A stretch of 64,000 nt of DNA from Leptospiraceae bacterium (GCA_024233875.1 JACKPB010000004.1:310001-374000); one strand, 5' to 3'. Counted from the first letter of the stretch, positions 19,426 to 29,150 are shown. Notes: generated from the sequence alone by a model not told the origin. A program made the numbers and translations.

Positions 19426-21926
19426 GACTTTACTACCTCTTTCTGATTGAATATTTCCGTACACATATTCCCGGAACAATATTTTCCATCCTCGGTATTG
19501 CGCTCGGAGTAGCACTCTTTGTTTCTACAAATTTGAATGGACGCAGGGCAGAGAAATCACTTGTGGATCTCTCGCTTGGTTTTATGAAAGACTATTCTCT
19601 GAAAGTTTCCCATTCAGATCCTGAGTTTGAGATTCCTCAGGAACATTTACGTCAGTTGTTTCAAAGATTCAGATCGGTTCAAAAGATCCATCCGAGGATT
19701 CAAAAAACCTTTAGTCTGAAAAATGATGGTTTGAATAGGGGAATTGTTTACCTAGGAATTGATGTACTCTCAGAAAAGAATACTCTTTCACCGGGAAAAA
19801 GCAATTTCAGTGAGGATACCCAACCGAAAAATCCATTTCTGATTACCTTTTTTAGCTACGGCCTTTCTAAAATCGAAGAAGAATTGAATATAGAATTTCG
19901 GGGGATGAATCAGGGATTTGATTCTATAGAGACCATAGATTCAGAAGGGGGGCTTTTCATTCTAGAGGATCTTACCCGGGCAATGGATAGGGTTCAAGCA
20001 AAAGGATTTTCCTATCTACTCCTGGAAGGGAAAATCCCGGAAAATGAATTGGAAGAAATGAAAGTTTTTCTAGAGGCTTTGAGCCCCGGATATTTACTCG
20101 AAAGTCCTGAAGAGATTCAAAATCGGGCGGGTTCTGCCTTAAAGTCTTATAATTTGAATCTTTTGATCATCTCTATGATTTCTGTTCTCATCGCCTTTTT
20201 CATGGTTGCAAACACTATGACCGGTATCTATCTTTCCCGAAAGAAAGAATTGGGAATTTTGAGATGCATAGGCTCCACTCCCACCCAAAATCTTTTTTTA
20301 TTTTTGTCTCAGGGTGTAGTGTTGGGTGGAATTGGAACTGTCCTGGGAATATTTTTGGGAAATCTATTTACCGGATTGGATTTTTTTTCCGGAGATTCCA
20401 ATATGGCTGATAGCTTTCAGGTGAAATCCTATCGTGGGATACCAAATGATATACTTTTTTTATCATTTGCTATCGGATTATTTGGTACAATACTTTCTAC
20501 CCTCCTTCCCTCACTCAGATCCTACCGTACATCACCTCTGATGATTCTAAGAGAATGGAACCGGGGTAAAGAAATAGTATTTCGTCCCCTTCCGATTTTT
20601 ATTCTTGGTGTTTTCATTATTTCTATAGCATTGCCAATCTCAGAAATTCGGGGAGAATTTCGTTTGCCCCTATTCGGTTTTCTGGGAATCGGTCTTGTTG
20701 TCATTGGTTCTACCTTTCTCTTTCCTCTTCTCATGCAGATTTCGCTAATTCTGTTTAGAAAGTTCATTTCCTATTTTGACTCAGCACTTTTGGAATTCCG
20801 AATAGGACTGGAAGAGGTAGCAGGAAATCCTATAAAAAATACTCTCACTTCTGCCTCACTTATGCTGGCTGTATCACTTGTATTCACTCTCACACTTCTA
20901 ACTGATAGTTACAAAAAATCTATTTCTGATTGGACGGATAGAGAATTTCCGTTTAGTCATTCAGTTGTGAATCGGAGTGATATCGAAGAAGGTACCAAAA
21001 AGGCTATTCCCTTAGTCCTCCGTGAAGAAATCTCTGCCCTTCCTGAAGTTGAAGAACTGGACATATTTATTTTTCAAAACCGAATCACTTCCGGTGAAAG
21101 AGTATTTTTTTTGCATTGCTTTGATATGCAAGTATTGGTCGAAAGAGAGAAGAAAAAGGGAGAAAATACCTATCCGGAAAATTTTCGGGATGGAATTCTC
21201 ATTTCTTCCAATCTGGCTTATCTCTACGGGTACGGGATAGGTGATACACTAGAGTTACCCACTTCCTCCGGACCGGTGAATTTTAAAATTCTGGGAATTC
21301 GGGAACATTTTTTCTCAGAAGGTGGGACGATTCTCATGGATGAGTCCCTCTACAGAAAACACTTTGGAGTCACTTCCTACAATTCCATCCGGATCAATTT
21401 CTTCGAAGGAAAAGAAGAAGAGGGTTTGAAAAAGCTTAGTGGTATCCTGAGTAAATATGAGTCTCTGGAAATTCTTTCTTCTGAGGATCTCAAAGGACTC
21501 TATATCCGCGGAATTGAAAAAGTCTTTAGAGTTCTCGACTCACTAAAATACACAGCATTTTTCATCGCCTTCATCTCATTATTCTCTTCCTTACTCTTTA
21601 GCCTGAATGAGAAATTGAAAATGTTCGGTGTCCTCAAAACCCTGGGAGCCAATGGAAGACAGATGACAACTATGATTTTTATGGAAAATTCTATGATTAC
21701 CATTTTGGGAATTCTGGTTGGAATAGGTTCCGGATTTCTTCTCGGACCGATCGTCATAGATGTGATCAATCGAAATTCCTTCGGGTGGAGTTTGGTAAAG
21801 GCCTATCCCTATCATTTGATCTGGCAATTTTTCCTCCTCGCTCCCTTCCTTTCCGGGGGAGCTATTCTCTATCCGGCTATAATTTTAAAAAATTTGAGTT
21901 TACGTCAGGTTCTATCTTATGAATAA
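19401..21926 (+). CDS. FtsX-like ABC permease with two permease domains
   Basis: An 841-residue membrane protein with an N-terminal transmembrane segment (~20-40), a large periplasmic region, an FtsX core of three helices at ~250-390, three or more further helices at ~395-500, a second periplasmic region, and a final FtsX core at ~715-835. The duplicated layout is that of LolC/E-like fused permeases rather than MacB. The TTG at 19401 overlaps the ATPase gene and has AAGGATGG just upstream; a TTG at 19413 is also possible. It would form a complex with the preceding ATPase. Confidence 0.85.
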   Translation: MYRKLAGLRLYYLFLIEYFRTHIPGTIFSILGIALGVALFVSTNLNGRRAEKSLVDLSLGFMKDYSLKVSHSDPEFEIPQEHLRQLFQRFRSVQKIHPRIQKTFSLKNDGLNRGIVYLGIDVLSEKNTLSPGKSNFSEDTQPKNPFLITFFSYGLSKIEEELNIEFRGMNQGFDSIETIDSEGGLFILEDLTRAMDRVQAKGFSYLLLEGKIPENELEEMKVFLEALSPGYLLESPEEIQNRAGSALKSYNLNLLIISMISVLIAFFMVANTMTGIYLSRKKELGILRCIGSTPTQNLFLFLSQGVVLGGIGTVLGIFLGNLFTGLDFFSGDSNMADSFQVKSYRGIPNDILFLSFAIGLFGTILSTLLPSLRSYRTSPLMILREWNRGKEIVFRPLPIFILGVFIISIALPISEIRGEFRLPLFGFLGIGLVVIGSTFLFPLLMQISLILFRKFISYFDSALLEFRIGLEEVAGNPIKNTLTSASLMLAVSLVFTLTLLTDSYKKSISDWTDREFPFSHSVVNRSDIEEGTKKAIPLVLREEISALPEVEELDIFIFQNRITSGERVFFLHCFDMQVLVEREKKKGENTYPENFRDGILISSNLAYLYGYGIGDTLELPTSSGPVNFKILGIREHFFSEGGTILMDESLYRKHFGVTSYNSIRINFFEGKEEEGLKKLSGILSKYESLEILSSEDLKGLYIRGIEKVFRVLDSLKYTAFFIAFISLFSSLLFSLNEKLKMFGVLKTLGANGRQMTTMIFMENSMITILGILVGIGSGFLLGPIVIDVINRNSFGWSLVKAYPYHLIWQFFLLAPFLSGGAILYPAIILKNLSLRQVLSYE

Positions 21927-21946
21927 TTCTCTGGGGACATGTTGAT

Positions 21947-22858
21947 ATGGCATCACAGGTAAAAATACTACAGGACATAGCAAATCAAATCAAGGAAGAC
22001 AACCAGCGGGGGAAAGAAAGACTTCCGACTTCGGATGTTTTCATCCGTAAGATGGTCAACGCTCACAATAAATCCGCAGACGAGATTCTTCATTATATGG
22101 AGATTTTGAAAGAAGCTCATTATATTTTTATCATTGAGATCGTCATGCCGGATTCAGATCTTTTTGTTCAGGGAATCAATGGATATGTCTATGGGGATTC
22201 TGAAATCATCAATGATCTGAAACACACTCTCGAAGCAAATCTCATGCAGATGTATGAGAATATGTTTTATAAGAAAAAGCCGGGAAACCAAATTGTCAAA
22301 GAATTGTACCCTAAGATAAAAGATTATAATAATACGAACATGGGTAGGGCTCTCAATGAAGTCTATCATCTCGAAGAAGCCTTTCGTACTGTAACCAATA
22401 ATTCTTTTGAATACACCGAAAGCTGGAAAAAAGAAAAACTTCTCAAGCTTATCAAAGAGGATCAAACGTCTCCCGGGACTGTAACCGGAGTAGATATCCC
22501 CTCAGATTCATTTGATCAAATCATTTCAAGTGAAGAAATCAAATCCGATATCAATCGTTATAAGCAGGAACCCAATAGTAAGTGGCTGAGAAGTGTGAAT
22601 CAGTTTTCAGTTCAGTTCTTAATGAGAATACATTTCCGTAAGTATGAGTTTGATGTGATACGTAAACTCATCACAACAAATAAAATCAATCAAATTGAAG
22701 ATTTTATTTTTATTCGCAATCATATAAGGTTTTTAGAAACTATGGGCGACAAAGATCCCATTCTTAAGTATCACACTGACAAGCTGGTCGAATTGAGAAG
22801 ACTCTGTCAGGCCAAGATCAATATTATACGTAAGAATATGACTACACCTGCGAACTGA
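21947..22858 (+). CDS. Conserved-looking cytoplasmic protein of unknown function
   Basis: A 303-residue protein I do not recognise. It has no signal peptide or membrane segment. The composition is charged and helical: residues ~1-60 resemble a small helix-turn-helix-like bundle, ~95-160 and ~205-295 are long amphipathic helices, and ~160-190 is a flexible linker. A GGGGA lies 9 bases before ATG 21947. It sits 20 bases after the permease gene on the same strand. The convergent neighbour's stop codon directly abuts its own stop. Confidence 0.7.
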   Translation: MASQVKILQDIANQIKEDNQRGKERLPTSDVFIRKMVNAHNKSADEILHYMEILKEAHYIFIIEIVMPDSDLFVQGINGYVYGDSEIINDLKHTLEANLMQMYENMFYKKKPGNQIVKELYPKIKDYNNTNMGRALNEVYHLEEAFRTVTNNSFEYTESWKKEKLLKLIKEDQTSPGTVTGVDIPSDSFDQIISSEEIKSDINRYKQEPNSKWLRSVNQFSVQFLMRIHFRKYEFDVIRKLITTNKINQIEDFIFIRNHIRFLETMGDKDPILKYHTDKLVELRRLCQAKINIIRKNMTTPAN

Positions 22859-23575
22859 TTAAAAAACCTGGAATATTTGATAAAACAGAAATAGTATTAA
22901 TATCGCCATGATTCTTCCGGAAGAACGGTTGGATATGCCACCTTCAAACTTACGCTCCGAAAGATTGTAAACAAAAAATATGGAATTTAGATTTAATATT
23001 AGATAAAACACATCGATAGTAACTCTCGACTCTTCATAACCTGTGAGAATTATGGTTACTGCACTAGGAAGATAGATCATAATTAATTTGGAAATCAGTT
23101 TGATGTGGTTTCTTTTGGTACGTTTGATTTCAACTCCTGAAGCCAGTGAAAGATCTCTGAGAAAATCTTCTGATTCTAAAATATTAAAGAATGTAAACTT
23201 TTTTGAATTTTCAAAGAGCAGGATAAATCGGGTAAAACCGAAAAGAGTGTCCACTTTGATTTCTCTGAGATCAGAAAGTTCCACTTCGGAGCATTTTTCA
23301 TTGGGTCCGAGTTGTTTTAGGGTCTTCGGGGTGATGATGAGTCCGGTATGACTCAGGATAACAATTTGACGTTCATAATTTCTAAAGAAGATGATGAGTA
23401 TGACACAGAGGAGAGTAAGTATAAATCCGAGAAAATTGGTATTGGGTTCGGGGAGACGGGAATAGCTAAGGGTGAGAAATACAACATTGATAAAGAATAA
23501 GGTCAAATACTTTGCCTTGATTCGATTTCTCAGGGCATTGAGATTGAGATGATAGATCCGATCAGTTGATGACAT
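22859..23575 (-). CDS. Membrane protein of unknown function, possible bacterial PH-like domain
   Basis: A 238-residue protein with two hydrophobic segments at ~22-65, a soluble central part (~70-150) and two or more segments near ~160-235. The central part has the beta-strand pattern of short bacterial PH-like domains (IVILSHTGLIITPKTL, VELSDLREIKVDTLFG), which is only a resemblance. Its stop codon starts at the base directly after the convergent gene's stop. No functional clue from neighbours. Confidence 0.65.
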   Translation of the reverse strand: MSSTDRIYHLNLNALRNRIKAKYLTLFFINVVFLTLSYSRLPEPNTNFLGFILTLLCVILIIFFRNYERQIVILSHTGLIITPKTLKQLGPNEKCSEVELSDLREIKVDTLFGFTRFILLFENSKKFTFFNILESEDFLRDLSLASGVEIKRTKRNHIKLISKLIMIYLPSAVTIILTGYEESRVTIDVFYLILNLNSIFFVYNLSERKFEGGISNRSSGRIMAILILFLFYQIFQVF

Positions 23576-23625
23576 ACTTACGGGGTAAAGATTCAGCCTA
23601 TTCAGCAGACTAGCAATTAAAAAAC

Positions 23626-24618
23626 TTATTCCTTCTTATTTTTCATCAAATACTCAGCGGCTCTAATCTTTCTATCCAGGGTCTGCCGAGGTATTTCGAG
23701 ATACACGGTGCTGAATCGATTTTCTGAGACCTGTTTCCACTGTTCCACCGCAGTCCTGTAGTCTTCCAGATCAAAAGATAGATTTCCGAAGAGAAAATGA
23801 TATCTCGGTGTGTATCCAAATTCCTCTTTTTTAGGATCGAGGGATTGAAAGGTTTTGTAGGCTCTGTACTTTTTCCCCGAATTCATCCAGATAAGAGATT
23901 TACAGAGGGATTGATGAAAGCCCGGTAGGGAAGGCCATCCCCTGTCCGGATAAGATCGATACGCGGAAGGAGAAGAAGGGGGAACGAAAGTTAGATTGCA
24001 AAGCTCAAAGTAGGCTTCTTCGTTGTAGGAAGAGGTTTTGACTGCCTCACGAAAATGATGTTCTGCCATTCGGAAGTTCTTTCTGGATTTGTGGAGGAGG
24101 CCGAGGTGGTAATGGGCCCTATAGTACTCCGGAAAAAGTGAGAGAACTTTCTCAAAATCCAAAATCGCTTCCGGAATGTCACCCCGAATGGAAAGAATCC
24201 TGCCACGGTTGTAGTAGGAGGGGAGATAAATCGGATTGTTTTGGATCGCTATCCGAAATCGATCCAAAGCCTTTTCTTCTGAAATTTCACCACTGAAAAG
24301 TCCTTCAACCGTAGTGTTATTGAATTTTCCGATACTTTGAATGGTTTGACCTTCAAATGAGAAAGACGACTTGGAATCCGGAGGGTCTCCCCGAAAGCCC
24401 TGACCCCTCGCCAGAAGAAAATCAGCAGAGTGAAAGCTATACGTAGGTGAGGTGAGCTCTTCCGGCTTGTCCTCACCTATGAGAAATTCAGCAAACTCTT
24501 CCCGAACCTCGGGTTTCTTTTCTAAGCTTCCGGTTGGGAGATCCTGAGCGGTCAAAAAAAATGGAAATAGAAATTGTAAAGAAATCAGTATACAGGAAAC
24601 TGGAAATGATCGGTTCAT
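23626..24618 (-). CDS. Secreted TPR protein
   Basis: A 330-residue protein with a signal peptide (MNRSFPVSCILISLQFLFPF, cleavage near FLTAQ). TPR repeats run through ~115-210 (NPIYLPSYYNRGRILSIRG, FPEYYRAHYHLGLLHKSRK) and again near ~265-310. The frame is open to 24657, but the signal peptide fixes the ATG at 24618. That start codon overlaps the ccmA start on the opposite strand by two bases (CATG). It is probably a periplasmic or outer-membrane-associated scaffold; the function is unknown. Confidence 0.75.
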   Translation of the reverse strand: MNRSFPVSCILISLQFLFPFFLTAQDLPTGSLEKKPEVREEFAEFLIGEDKPEELTSPTYSFHSADFLLARGQGFRGDPPDSKSSFSFEGQTIQSIGKFNNTTVEGLFSGEISEEKALDRFRIAIQNNPIYLPSYYNRGRILSIRGDIPEAILDFEKVLSLFPEYYRAHYHLGLLHKSRKNFRMAEHHFREAVKTSSYNEEAYFELCNLTFVPPSSPSAYRSYPDRGWPSLPGFHQSLCKSLIWMNSGKKYRAYKTFQSLDPKKEEFGYTPRYHFLFGNLSFDLEDYRTAVEQWKQVSENRFSTVYLEIPRQTLDRKIRAAEYLMKNKKE

Positions 24619-25234
24619 GATGAATTTACTCACCTGCAAAGAGCTCACATATTCCATGGGTTACAAGCAGATTTTTAAAAAACTAAGCTTCTCCATACAA
24701 CCAAAGGAAAGAATCCTTCTCACAGGAGAAAATGGTTCCGGAAAGTCAACCCTTCTGAAATTGCTTTTTTCCTCTCCCAATCGAAAGGAGTTTCAGTGGA
24801 ATCCTTCACCCATATCAATTTCTTATCTGGGCCATGAAATCGGTTTGTATTCTTCTCTGAGTTTGCGTCAGAATCTGGACTACTTTGGGAGTATTTATCC
24901 AAACCGTATGGAAATAGACTTTGAAATGGAACTTCTGGAGAGCTTTGGATTGAAAAAACGGGTCAATGATCCGGTCTCAACATTTTCTGAGGGTATGAAG
25001 CGCAAGGCCGGTTTGATCCGTGCGCTTCTGGCAGGAGCAGAACTTCTTCTATTAGATGAGCCTTTGAATGGATTGGATGCAAATTCCCTTCCCATTCTGG
25101 AAAAACACCTGGAGACAGTCTATGGGAGAGGAAGTGCTGTGGTTCTCGTCACCCACGGTCTGGGGAATTTTCATTTTCCCTATCTCAGAAATTTTCATCT
25201 CAAAGATCGGAATTTGGTGGTGACAGATGCTTAG
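24617..25234 (+). CDS. ccmA: Heme exporter ATP-binding protein CcmA
   Basis: A 205-residue ABC ATPase of the CcmAB complex, which drives release of holo-CcmE during system I cytochrome c maturation. Walker A is TGENGSGKSTLLKLL, the signature is FSEGMKRKAGLIRALL, Walker B is LLLLDEPLNGLD, and VVLVTHG is the H-loop. A second ATG lies one codon later (24620). The following gene is ccmB, overlapping by 8 bases. The promoter must lie inside the divergent TPR gene because the two start codons overlap. Confidence 0.85.
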   Translation: MMNLLTCKELTYSMGYKQIFKKLSFSIQPKERILLTGENGSGKSTLLKLLFSSPNRKEFQWNPSPISISYLGHEIGLYSSLSLRQNLDYFGSIYPNRMEIDFEMELLESFGLKKRVNDPVSTFSEGMKRKAGLIRALLAGAELLLLDEPLNGLDANSLPILEKHLETVYGRGSAVVLVTHGLGNFHFPYLRNFHLKDRNLVVTDA

Positions 25235-25889
25235 AACACTCATCAAAAAAGAATTTCTTCTGGTAGGAAGGGCAAAAAATGGACTTGCCTCCCTTCTCAC
25301 CTTGAACCTCGCTTTTTTATTCATTTTTCATTTTGCTATGGAAAAATCAGAGCCCTTAGAATTGGAGAGACTTTTGGGCTTTAAGTGGGCGAATGTATTT
25401 TTGCTTTCTTTTGTCTTCATCGGACAATCTTTATGGGAAGAGAGGGAAGGGGGTGCATACCGCATCAATCAGTTCTATCTGGAATCTTATCTTTACTATC
25501 TGGTCAAATCCCTTGTCATAGCTTTTTTCTTACTTTTTTTCGAAATCATTCTTATCTTACTTATGAGTGTTTTCTTCCCAAAATTTGAATTGAGTTCTCC
25601 CGGAATGCTTTTTGACCACATGAAGTATCTGACAGGAGGGATTCTCTCCCTGTCTTTTCTGGGGGTCACCCTCGGACAAATGAGTCAGGAAACGAGATTG
25701 AAGGAGATTGTTTTACCTATCTTATTAATTCCGTTTTCTTTACCGATATTTTTAATTGGAATGGGTGCCGAACGAGACTTCTTCTTATTTCGGGACTCAA
25801 ACTGGAAATCGTATCTGATCCTATATGCATTCTCGGTATTCTATGCTTCACTCGGATCTTTGGTACAGGAGATGGGAATAAACGAGTGA
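25227..25889 (+). CDS. ccmB: Heme exporter protein CcmB
   Basis: A 220-residue membrane protein with six hydrophobic segments and the CcmB-type N-terminus LIKKEFLLVGRAKNGLASLL and the loop LWEEREGGAYR. It forms the CcmAB complex. It overlaps ccmA by 8 bases, and its TGA overlaps the ccmC GTG. Confidence 0.88.
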   Translation: MLRTLIKKEFLLVGRAKNGLASLLTLNLAFLFIFHFAMEKSEPLELERLLGFKWANVFLLSFVFIGQSLWEEREGGAYRINQFYLESYLYYLVKSLVIAFFLLFFEIILILLMSVFFPKFELSSPGMLFDHMKYLTGGILSLSFLGVTLGQMSQETRLKEIVLPILLIPFSLPIFLIGMGAERDFFLFRDSNWKSYLILYAFSVFYASLGSLVQEMGINE

Positions 25890-26575
25890 TAAAAATGCTT
25901 CCAAAATACTTGGATGGAATACTGTATGGTTTGTTTCTGATTCTTTTCCCATCGGCAGTCTGGATGAGTCTCTACTATCCCCCGGTGATTTTGGAACAGG
26001 GAACTGCCCATAGAATCTTTTACTTTCATGTTTCTTCAGCCTGGGTGGCGCTCTACGCACCTTTCTTTTCTACTCTGGGGGGAATTCTCTACCTGAAAAA
26101 GAAAGATTTAGTCTTCGATTTGTTTTCCTCTTCAATGGCAAAAATGGCTATGCTTTTCTCTATTTTTGTTCTTTTCTCCGGACCGATTTGGGCCAATAGT
26201 GCCTGGGGAGTTCCCTGGGATTGGACCGATGCAAGATTGCAGACGTTTTTCGTCCTGGTTATGAGTTTGTTCAGTTATTTTGTATTGCGATGGCTCCTAA
26301 CAGATCCGATCAAAAAAGCAAAGATCTCATCTATTCTTTCCATTTTTGTATCTATAAATTCTATTCTTACCTGGGGTGCGATTCGATGGGTAGACAATCC
26401 GGGCAATCATCCGGGGTCTGTTCTGGGGAAGGGGGGAATGGATCCTTCGATGAGACTAACTTTTTGGATAAATATCTTAGCCTATCATCTCCTGTTCTGG
26501 GCTCTCTTTACACTTCTATTTAGAAAGGAAAAGATAGAGTATAGTTTAGAAATCCTCAGAGCAGGTGACGATTGA
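25886..26575 (+). CDS. ccmC: Cytochrome c biogenesis protein CcmC
   Basis: A 229-residue membrane protein with six hydrophobic segments that passes heme to CcmE. The tryptophan-rich heme-handling loop is seen as WANSAWGVPWDWTDARL, with flanking histidines in RIFYFHVSSAW and NPGNHPGSVL. It starts with GTG at 25886 (GTGA overlap with ccmB) or the ATG at 25895. No ccmE, ccmF or ccmH is found here, so the rest of system I must lie elsewhere. The cluster would serve c-type cytochromes such as the MbnH-type protein in this window. Confidence 0.9.
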   Translation: MIKMLPKYLDGILYGLFLILFPSAVWMSLYYPPVILEQGTAHRIFYFHVSSAWVALYAPFFSTLGGILYLKKKDLVFDLFSSSMAKMAMLFSIFVLFSGPIWANSAWGVPWDWTDARLQTFFVLVMSLFSYFVLRWLLTDPIKKAKISSILSIFVSINSILTWGAIRWVDNPGNHPGSVLGKGGMDPSMRLTFWINILAYHLLFWALFTLLFRKEKIEYSLEILRAGDD

Positions 26576-26603
26576 TTCCCGTTTGAATTCGGGAAAATGG
26601 CGA

Positions 26604-26951
26604 TTACTTGATGGCTATTGCCTTATTGCAGGCATCTGAAATCTTATCGGAGTTGTCTCGGAGGCATTTAAGTTTTTTCCCTTCTCCGGAGAGAACGGTG
26701 TTGCAGTGCTTGTCGAGGTCTCTTTTGCAGGCTTTGAGGATTTGCTTTCCTCGGTTTTTGAAATAATCCATGTTCTTCTTGCAGGCTTTGGAGAGGGAAT
26801 TGTAATTCTTTTTCATACAAAGTCCTCTGTCTTTCCCTTTCAGATCCGGGCAGTACTTTTTAGTATCTTCTTTACAGGCACCCTTTGTGAAGTCTGCCGA
26901 GAGACCCGAAAACATGAAAAAAGCGAACAGAACTAACAAAATATTTTTCAT
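26604..26951 (-). CDS. Secreted cysteine-rich repeat protein
   Basis: A 115-residue protein with a signal peptide (MKNILLVLFAFFMFSGLSA) followed by two repeats of the cysteine-rich type known from Golgi GLG1-like proteins: ACKEDTKKYCPDL ... LCMKKN ... ACKKNM, then ACKRDLDKHCNTV ... KCLRDN ... ACNKAI. The eight cysteines are regularly spaced, so disulfides in the periplasm are likely. It lies 16 bases after rlmB, probably the last gene of that transcript. The function of bacterial members is unknown. Confidence 0.8.
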   Translation of the reverse strand: MKNILLVLFAFFMFSGLSADFTKGACKEDTKKYCPDLKGKDRGLCMKKNYNSLSKACKKNMDYFKNRGKQILKACKRDLDKHCNTVLSGEGKKLKCLRDNSDKISDACNKAIAIK

Positions 26952-26967
26952 TCAAAACTCCTTTTTT

Positions 26968-27753
26968 TTAGACTGGATTTTTAATTCGATTCATGATTCT
27001 ATCTAAAACAATTCCACAGGCAACTCCTGCGTTGAGAGAAGCTACTTTCCCTCCGAGTGGGATTCTCACATGAAAATCACCTTTCTCGATCAGGATTTTT
27101 TTTACACCATTTTCTTCGTTTCCTATGATCACTACAATCTCATTCGGTTCGGGAAGCTTTGACCAATCTTCCGAACCCGTCTCACCGGTTGTCACCACCC
27201 AGTAACCGAGGGATTTTAGTTTTTCCATGGTAGTTGAGAGATTGGTTACCCTATAGAGATGGAGATGATGAAGAGCACCGGAGGATATCTTCTCTACAGT
27301 CTCATTCACAGGTGCCATGTCCCTCTCGGGAACTATGATGTTTTGGATCCCCAAACACTCTGCAGTGCGGAGAATGCTTCCGAAGTTACCGGTATCCATG
27401 ATCCTATCTAGGACAAGGAGAGGAACTTTTTTCTTTTCTATTGTCTCTATGAGAGTTTGCAGGGGGAGGTAGGGATCTTTTCCACTTCTTTCTTTTGCAA
27501 GGAAGATGACTCCCTGATGGTTTTTTCCCGGAACCAGAGCATCCATATCACCGCCCGAGAGAAATGAGATCTTGATCTCTCTGGGTAAAAACCTAAGGAT
27601 ACTGTCCTTGATATCTTTGTTTGCATTTTTTTTGACCAGAACTTCTCTGAATGGCCACTCAACGACAGGAGTTCTGTCTTTTATCAATTTGGTAACCAGC
27701 TCGGTAGTATTTCTGCGACCGAAGATAACTTTTGAATTTATTTTCTTTTCCAT
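26968..27753 (-). CDS. rlmB: TrmH-family 23S rRNA 2'-O-methyltransferase (RlmB-like)
   Basis: A 261-residue SpoU/TrmH methyltransferase. An N-terminal L30e-like substrate-binding domain (~5-95) is followed by the knotted SPOUT domain with motif 1 DRIMDTGNFGSILRTAE, motif 2 IGNEENGV and motif 3 IPLGGKVASLNAGVACG. This layout fits RlmB, which methylates G2251 of 23S rRNA, but TrmH-like paralogues cannot be excluded. The start overlaps the cysS end by 16 bases; cysS followed by rlmB is a common arrangement in bacteria. Confidence 0.85.
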   Translation of the reverse strand: MEKKINSKVIFGRRNTTELVTKLIKDRTPVVEWPFREVLVKKNANKDIKDSILRFLPREIKISFLSGGDMDALVPGKNHQGVIFLAKERSGKDPYLPLQTLIETIEKKKVPLLVLDRIMDTGNFGSILRTAECLGIQNIIVPERDMAPVNETVEKISSGALHHLHLYRVTNLSTTMEKLKSLGYWVVTTGETGSEDWSKLPEPNEIVVIIGNEENGVKKILIEKGDFHVRIPLGGKVASLNAGVACGIVLDRIMNRIKNPV

Positions 27754-29150
27754 TTCACACCATTTTTTGTATCTTCTAAGAGAATTCCTTTTTCTAAAAG
27801 TTCATCCCGTATCGCATCTGCTCTGGCAAAATTCTTGGATTTTTTTGCTTCAGTCCTCTCCAGAATCAATCTCTCAACATCTGAATCATTCAGGCTATCT
27901 TTTTCGAAATGAAGAATATCCAGAAGGCGATTGATTTCATAAAAGTAAGAGAGGCAATCCAATTTCTCATCTTCTTTTAGACCATCTGAATCCAGTTTTG
28001 TGTTGATTTCTTTTAAAAATTCGAAAACCTTACCCAACGCTCTCGGGGTATTCAAATCATCAGCTAAGGATGCTAAAAATTCCTTAAATGCCGGAAGAGC
28101 AAAACCTGAAGGTGGTGAGGAGGGAAGAGCTCCAGGCTCATCGGGAAGAAGACGGTCGAGTGTATTTTGAATTCTGGAAATCGCTTTCTCGGCTTCTTCC
28201 AGGCGGGAAAGAGAAAAATTTAATTTTGTAGCATAGTGATAGGATAAGAAAAGATATCGAATGGCTAGAGGAGAATAGTTCATAGCTATGAGATCTCTGA
28301 GAGTATAAAAATTTCCGAGACTCTTGGACATCTTCTGACCCTCTACAAGCAAATGCTCGCAGTGAACCCAATACTTTACAAATTTTTCTTCGGGGAAAGC
28401 CCCCTCAGATTGTGCTATTTCATTTTCATGATGGGGGAAGAGGAGGTCAATCCCACCCGTATGGATATCTATTCCGGATTGATACACCTGACGTATCATA
28501 GCCGAGCATTCCAGATGCCAGCCCGGACGACCCAGACCGTGACGGGTTTGCCAGGACTTCTCTCCTTCGAGTTTGGGTGCTTTCCAGAGAACAAAATCTC
28601 TCAGGTCTTCCTTTCTGTATTCATCGGCATCATATCTTGCCCCACTGATCATGCCGGAGAGGTCGATTTTACTGAGCTTGCCATAGTTTTGAAAATGGGA
28701 GATAGAGTAGTATACATTCCCGTCTCTTTCATAGACGAGACCATTTTCTTTCAGCCTATCAATGATCTTCATCATCTCTTCAATGCTTTCTGTAGCCCGG
28801 GGGTAATGCTCGAGTTCTTCCACACGGAGGGTCTTGATGTCTTCAAAAAAAGCATCGATCCAGGGGCGTGTGAATTCTTCAATAGAGATCTTTTTCTCTA
28901 TAGATTGATTGATAATCTTATCATCAATATCTGTAATGTTCATGGTTTGATCAGGAACAAAACCCAGGAGCTTTAAGGATCTTCTCAAAATATCTACAAA
29001 GAGATAGGATCGAAGATTGCCGATATGATTGAAATTGTAAACTGTGGGACCGCAGGAATAGATCTTGACCCGACCCGGATCAGCAGGTCGGAATTCTTCT
29101 TTTTCTCCGGTTTGTGAATTTGTAAGAAAAAGTCCGGGAAGATCGTTCAT
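27738..29150 (-). CDS. cysS: Cysteinyl-tRNA synthetase
   Basis: A 470-residue class I synthetase. Cys33 in YSCGPTVYN is the first zinc ligand, and the HIGH-type motif is NHIGNLRSY (42-45). Further zinc ligands lie in WHLECSAM and FPHHENEIAQSE, and the KMSKS loop is GQKMSKSLGN. The C-terminal DALR-like domain is present. The length is normal. Its ATG overlaps the folD stop by four bases. Confidence 0.97.
   Translation of the reverse strand: MNDLPGLFLTNSQTGEKEEFRPADPGRVKIYSCGPTVYNFNHIGNLRSYLFVDILRRSLKLLGFVPDQTMNITDIDDKIINQSIEKKISIEEFTRPWIDAFFEDIKTLRVEELEHYPRATESIEEMMKIIDRLKENGLVYERDGNVYYSISHFQNYGKLSKIDLSGMISGARYDADEYRKEDLRDFVLWKAPKLEGEKSWQTRHGLGRPGWHLECSAMIRQVYQSGIDIHTGGIDLLFPHHENEIAQSEGAFPEEKFVKYWVHCEHLLVEGQKMSKSLGNFYTLRDLIAMNYSPLAIRYLFLSYHYATKLNFSLSRLEEAEKAISRIQNTLDRLLPDEPGALPSSPPSGFALPAFKEFLASLADDLNTPRALGKVFEFLKEINTKLDSDGLKEDEKLDCLSYFYEINRLLDILHFEKDSLNDSDVERLILERTEAKKSKNFARADAIRDELLEKGILLEDTKNGVKWKRK

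Noticed and set aside
26576..26595. Hairpin TTCCCG/CGGGAA between ccmC and the Cys-rich gene as a terminator
   Set aside because: Only 6 bp with an 8-base loop and no T-run on either strand.
28353..28976. 207-codon plus-strand frame antisense to cysS
   Set aside because: It lies wholly within cysS, which has all synthetase motifs; no ribosome-binding site or family resemblance.
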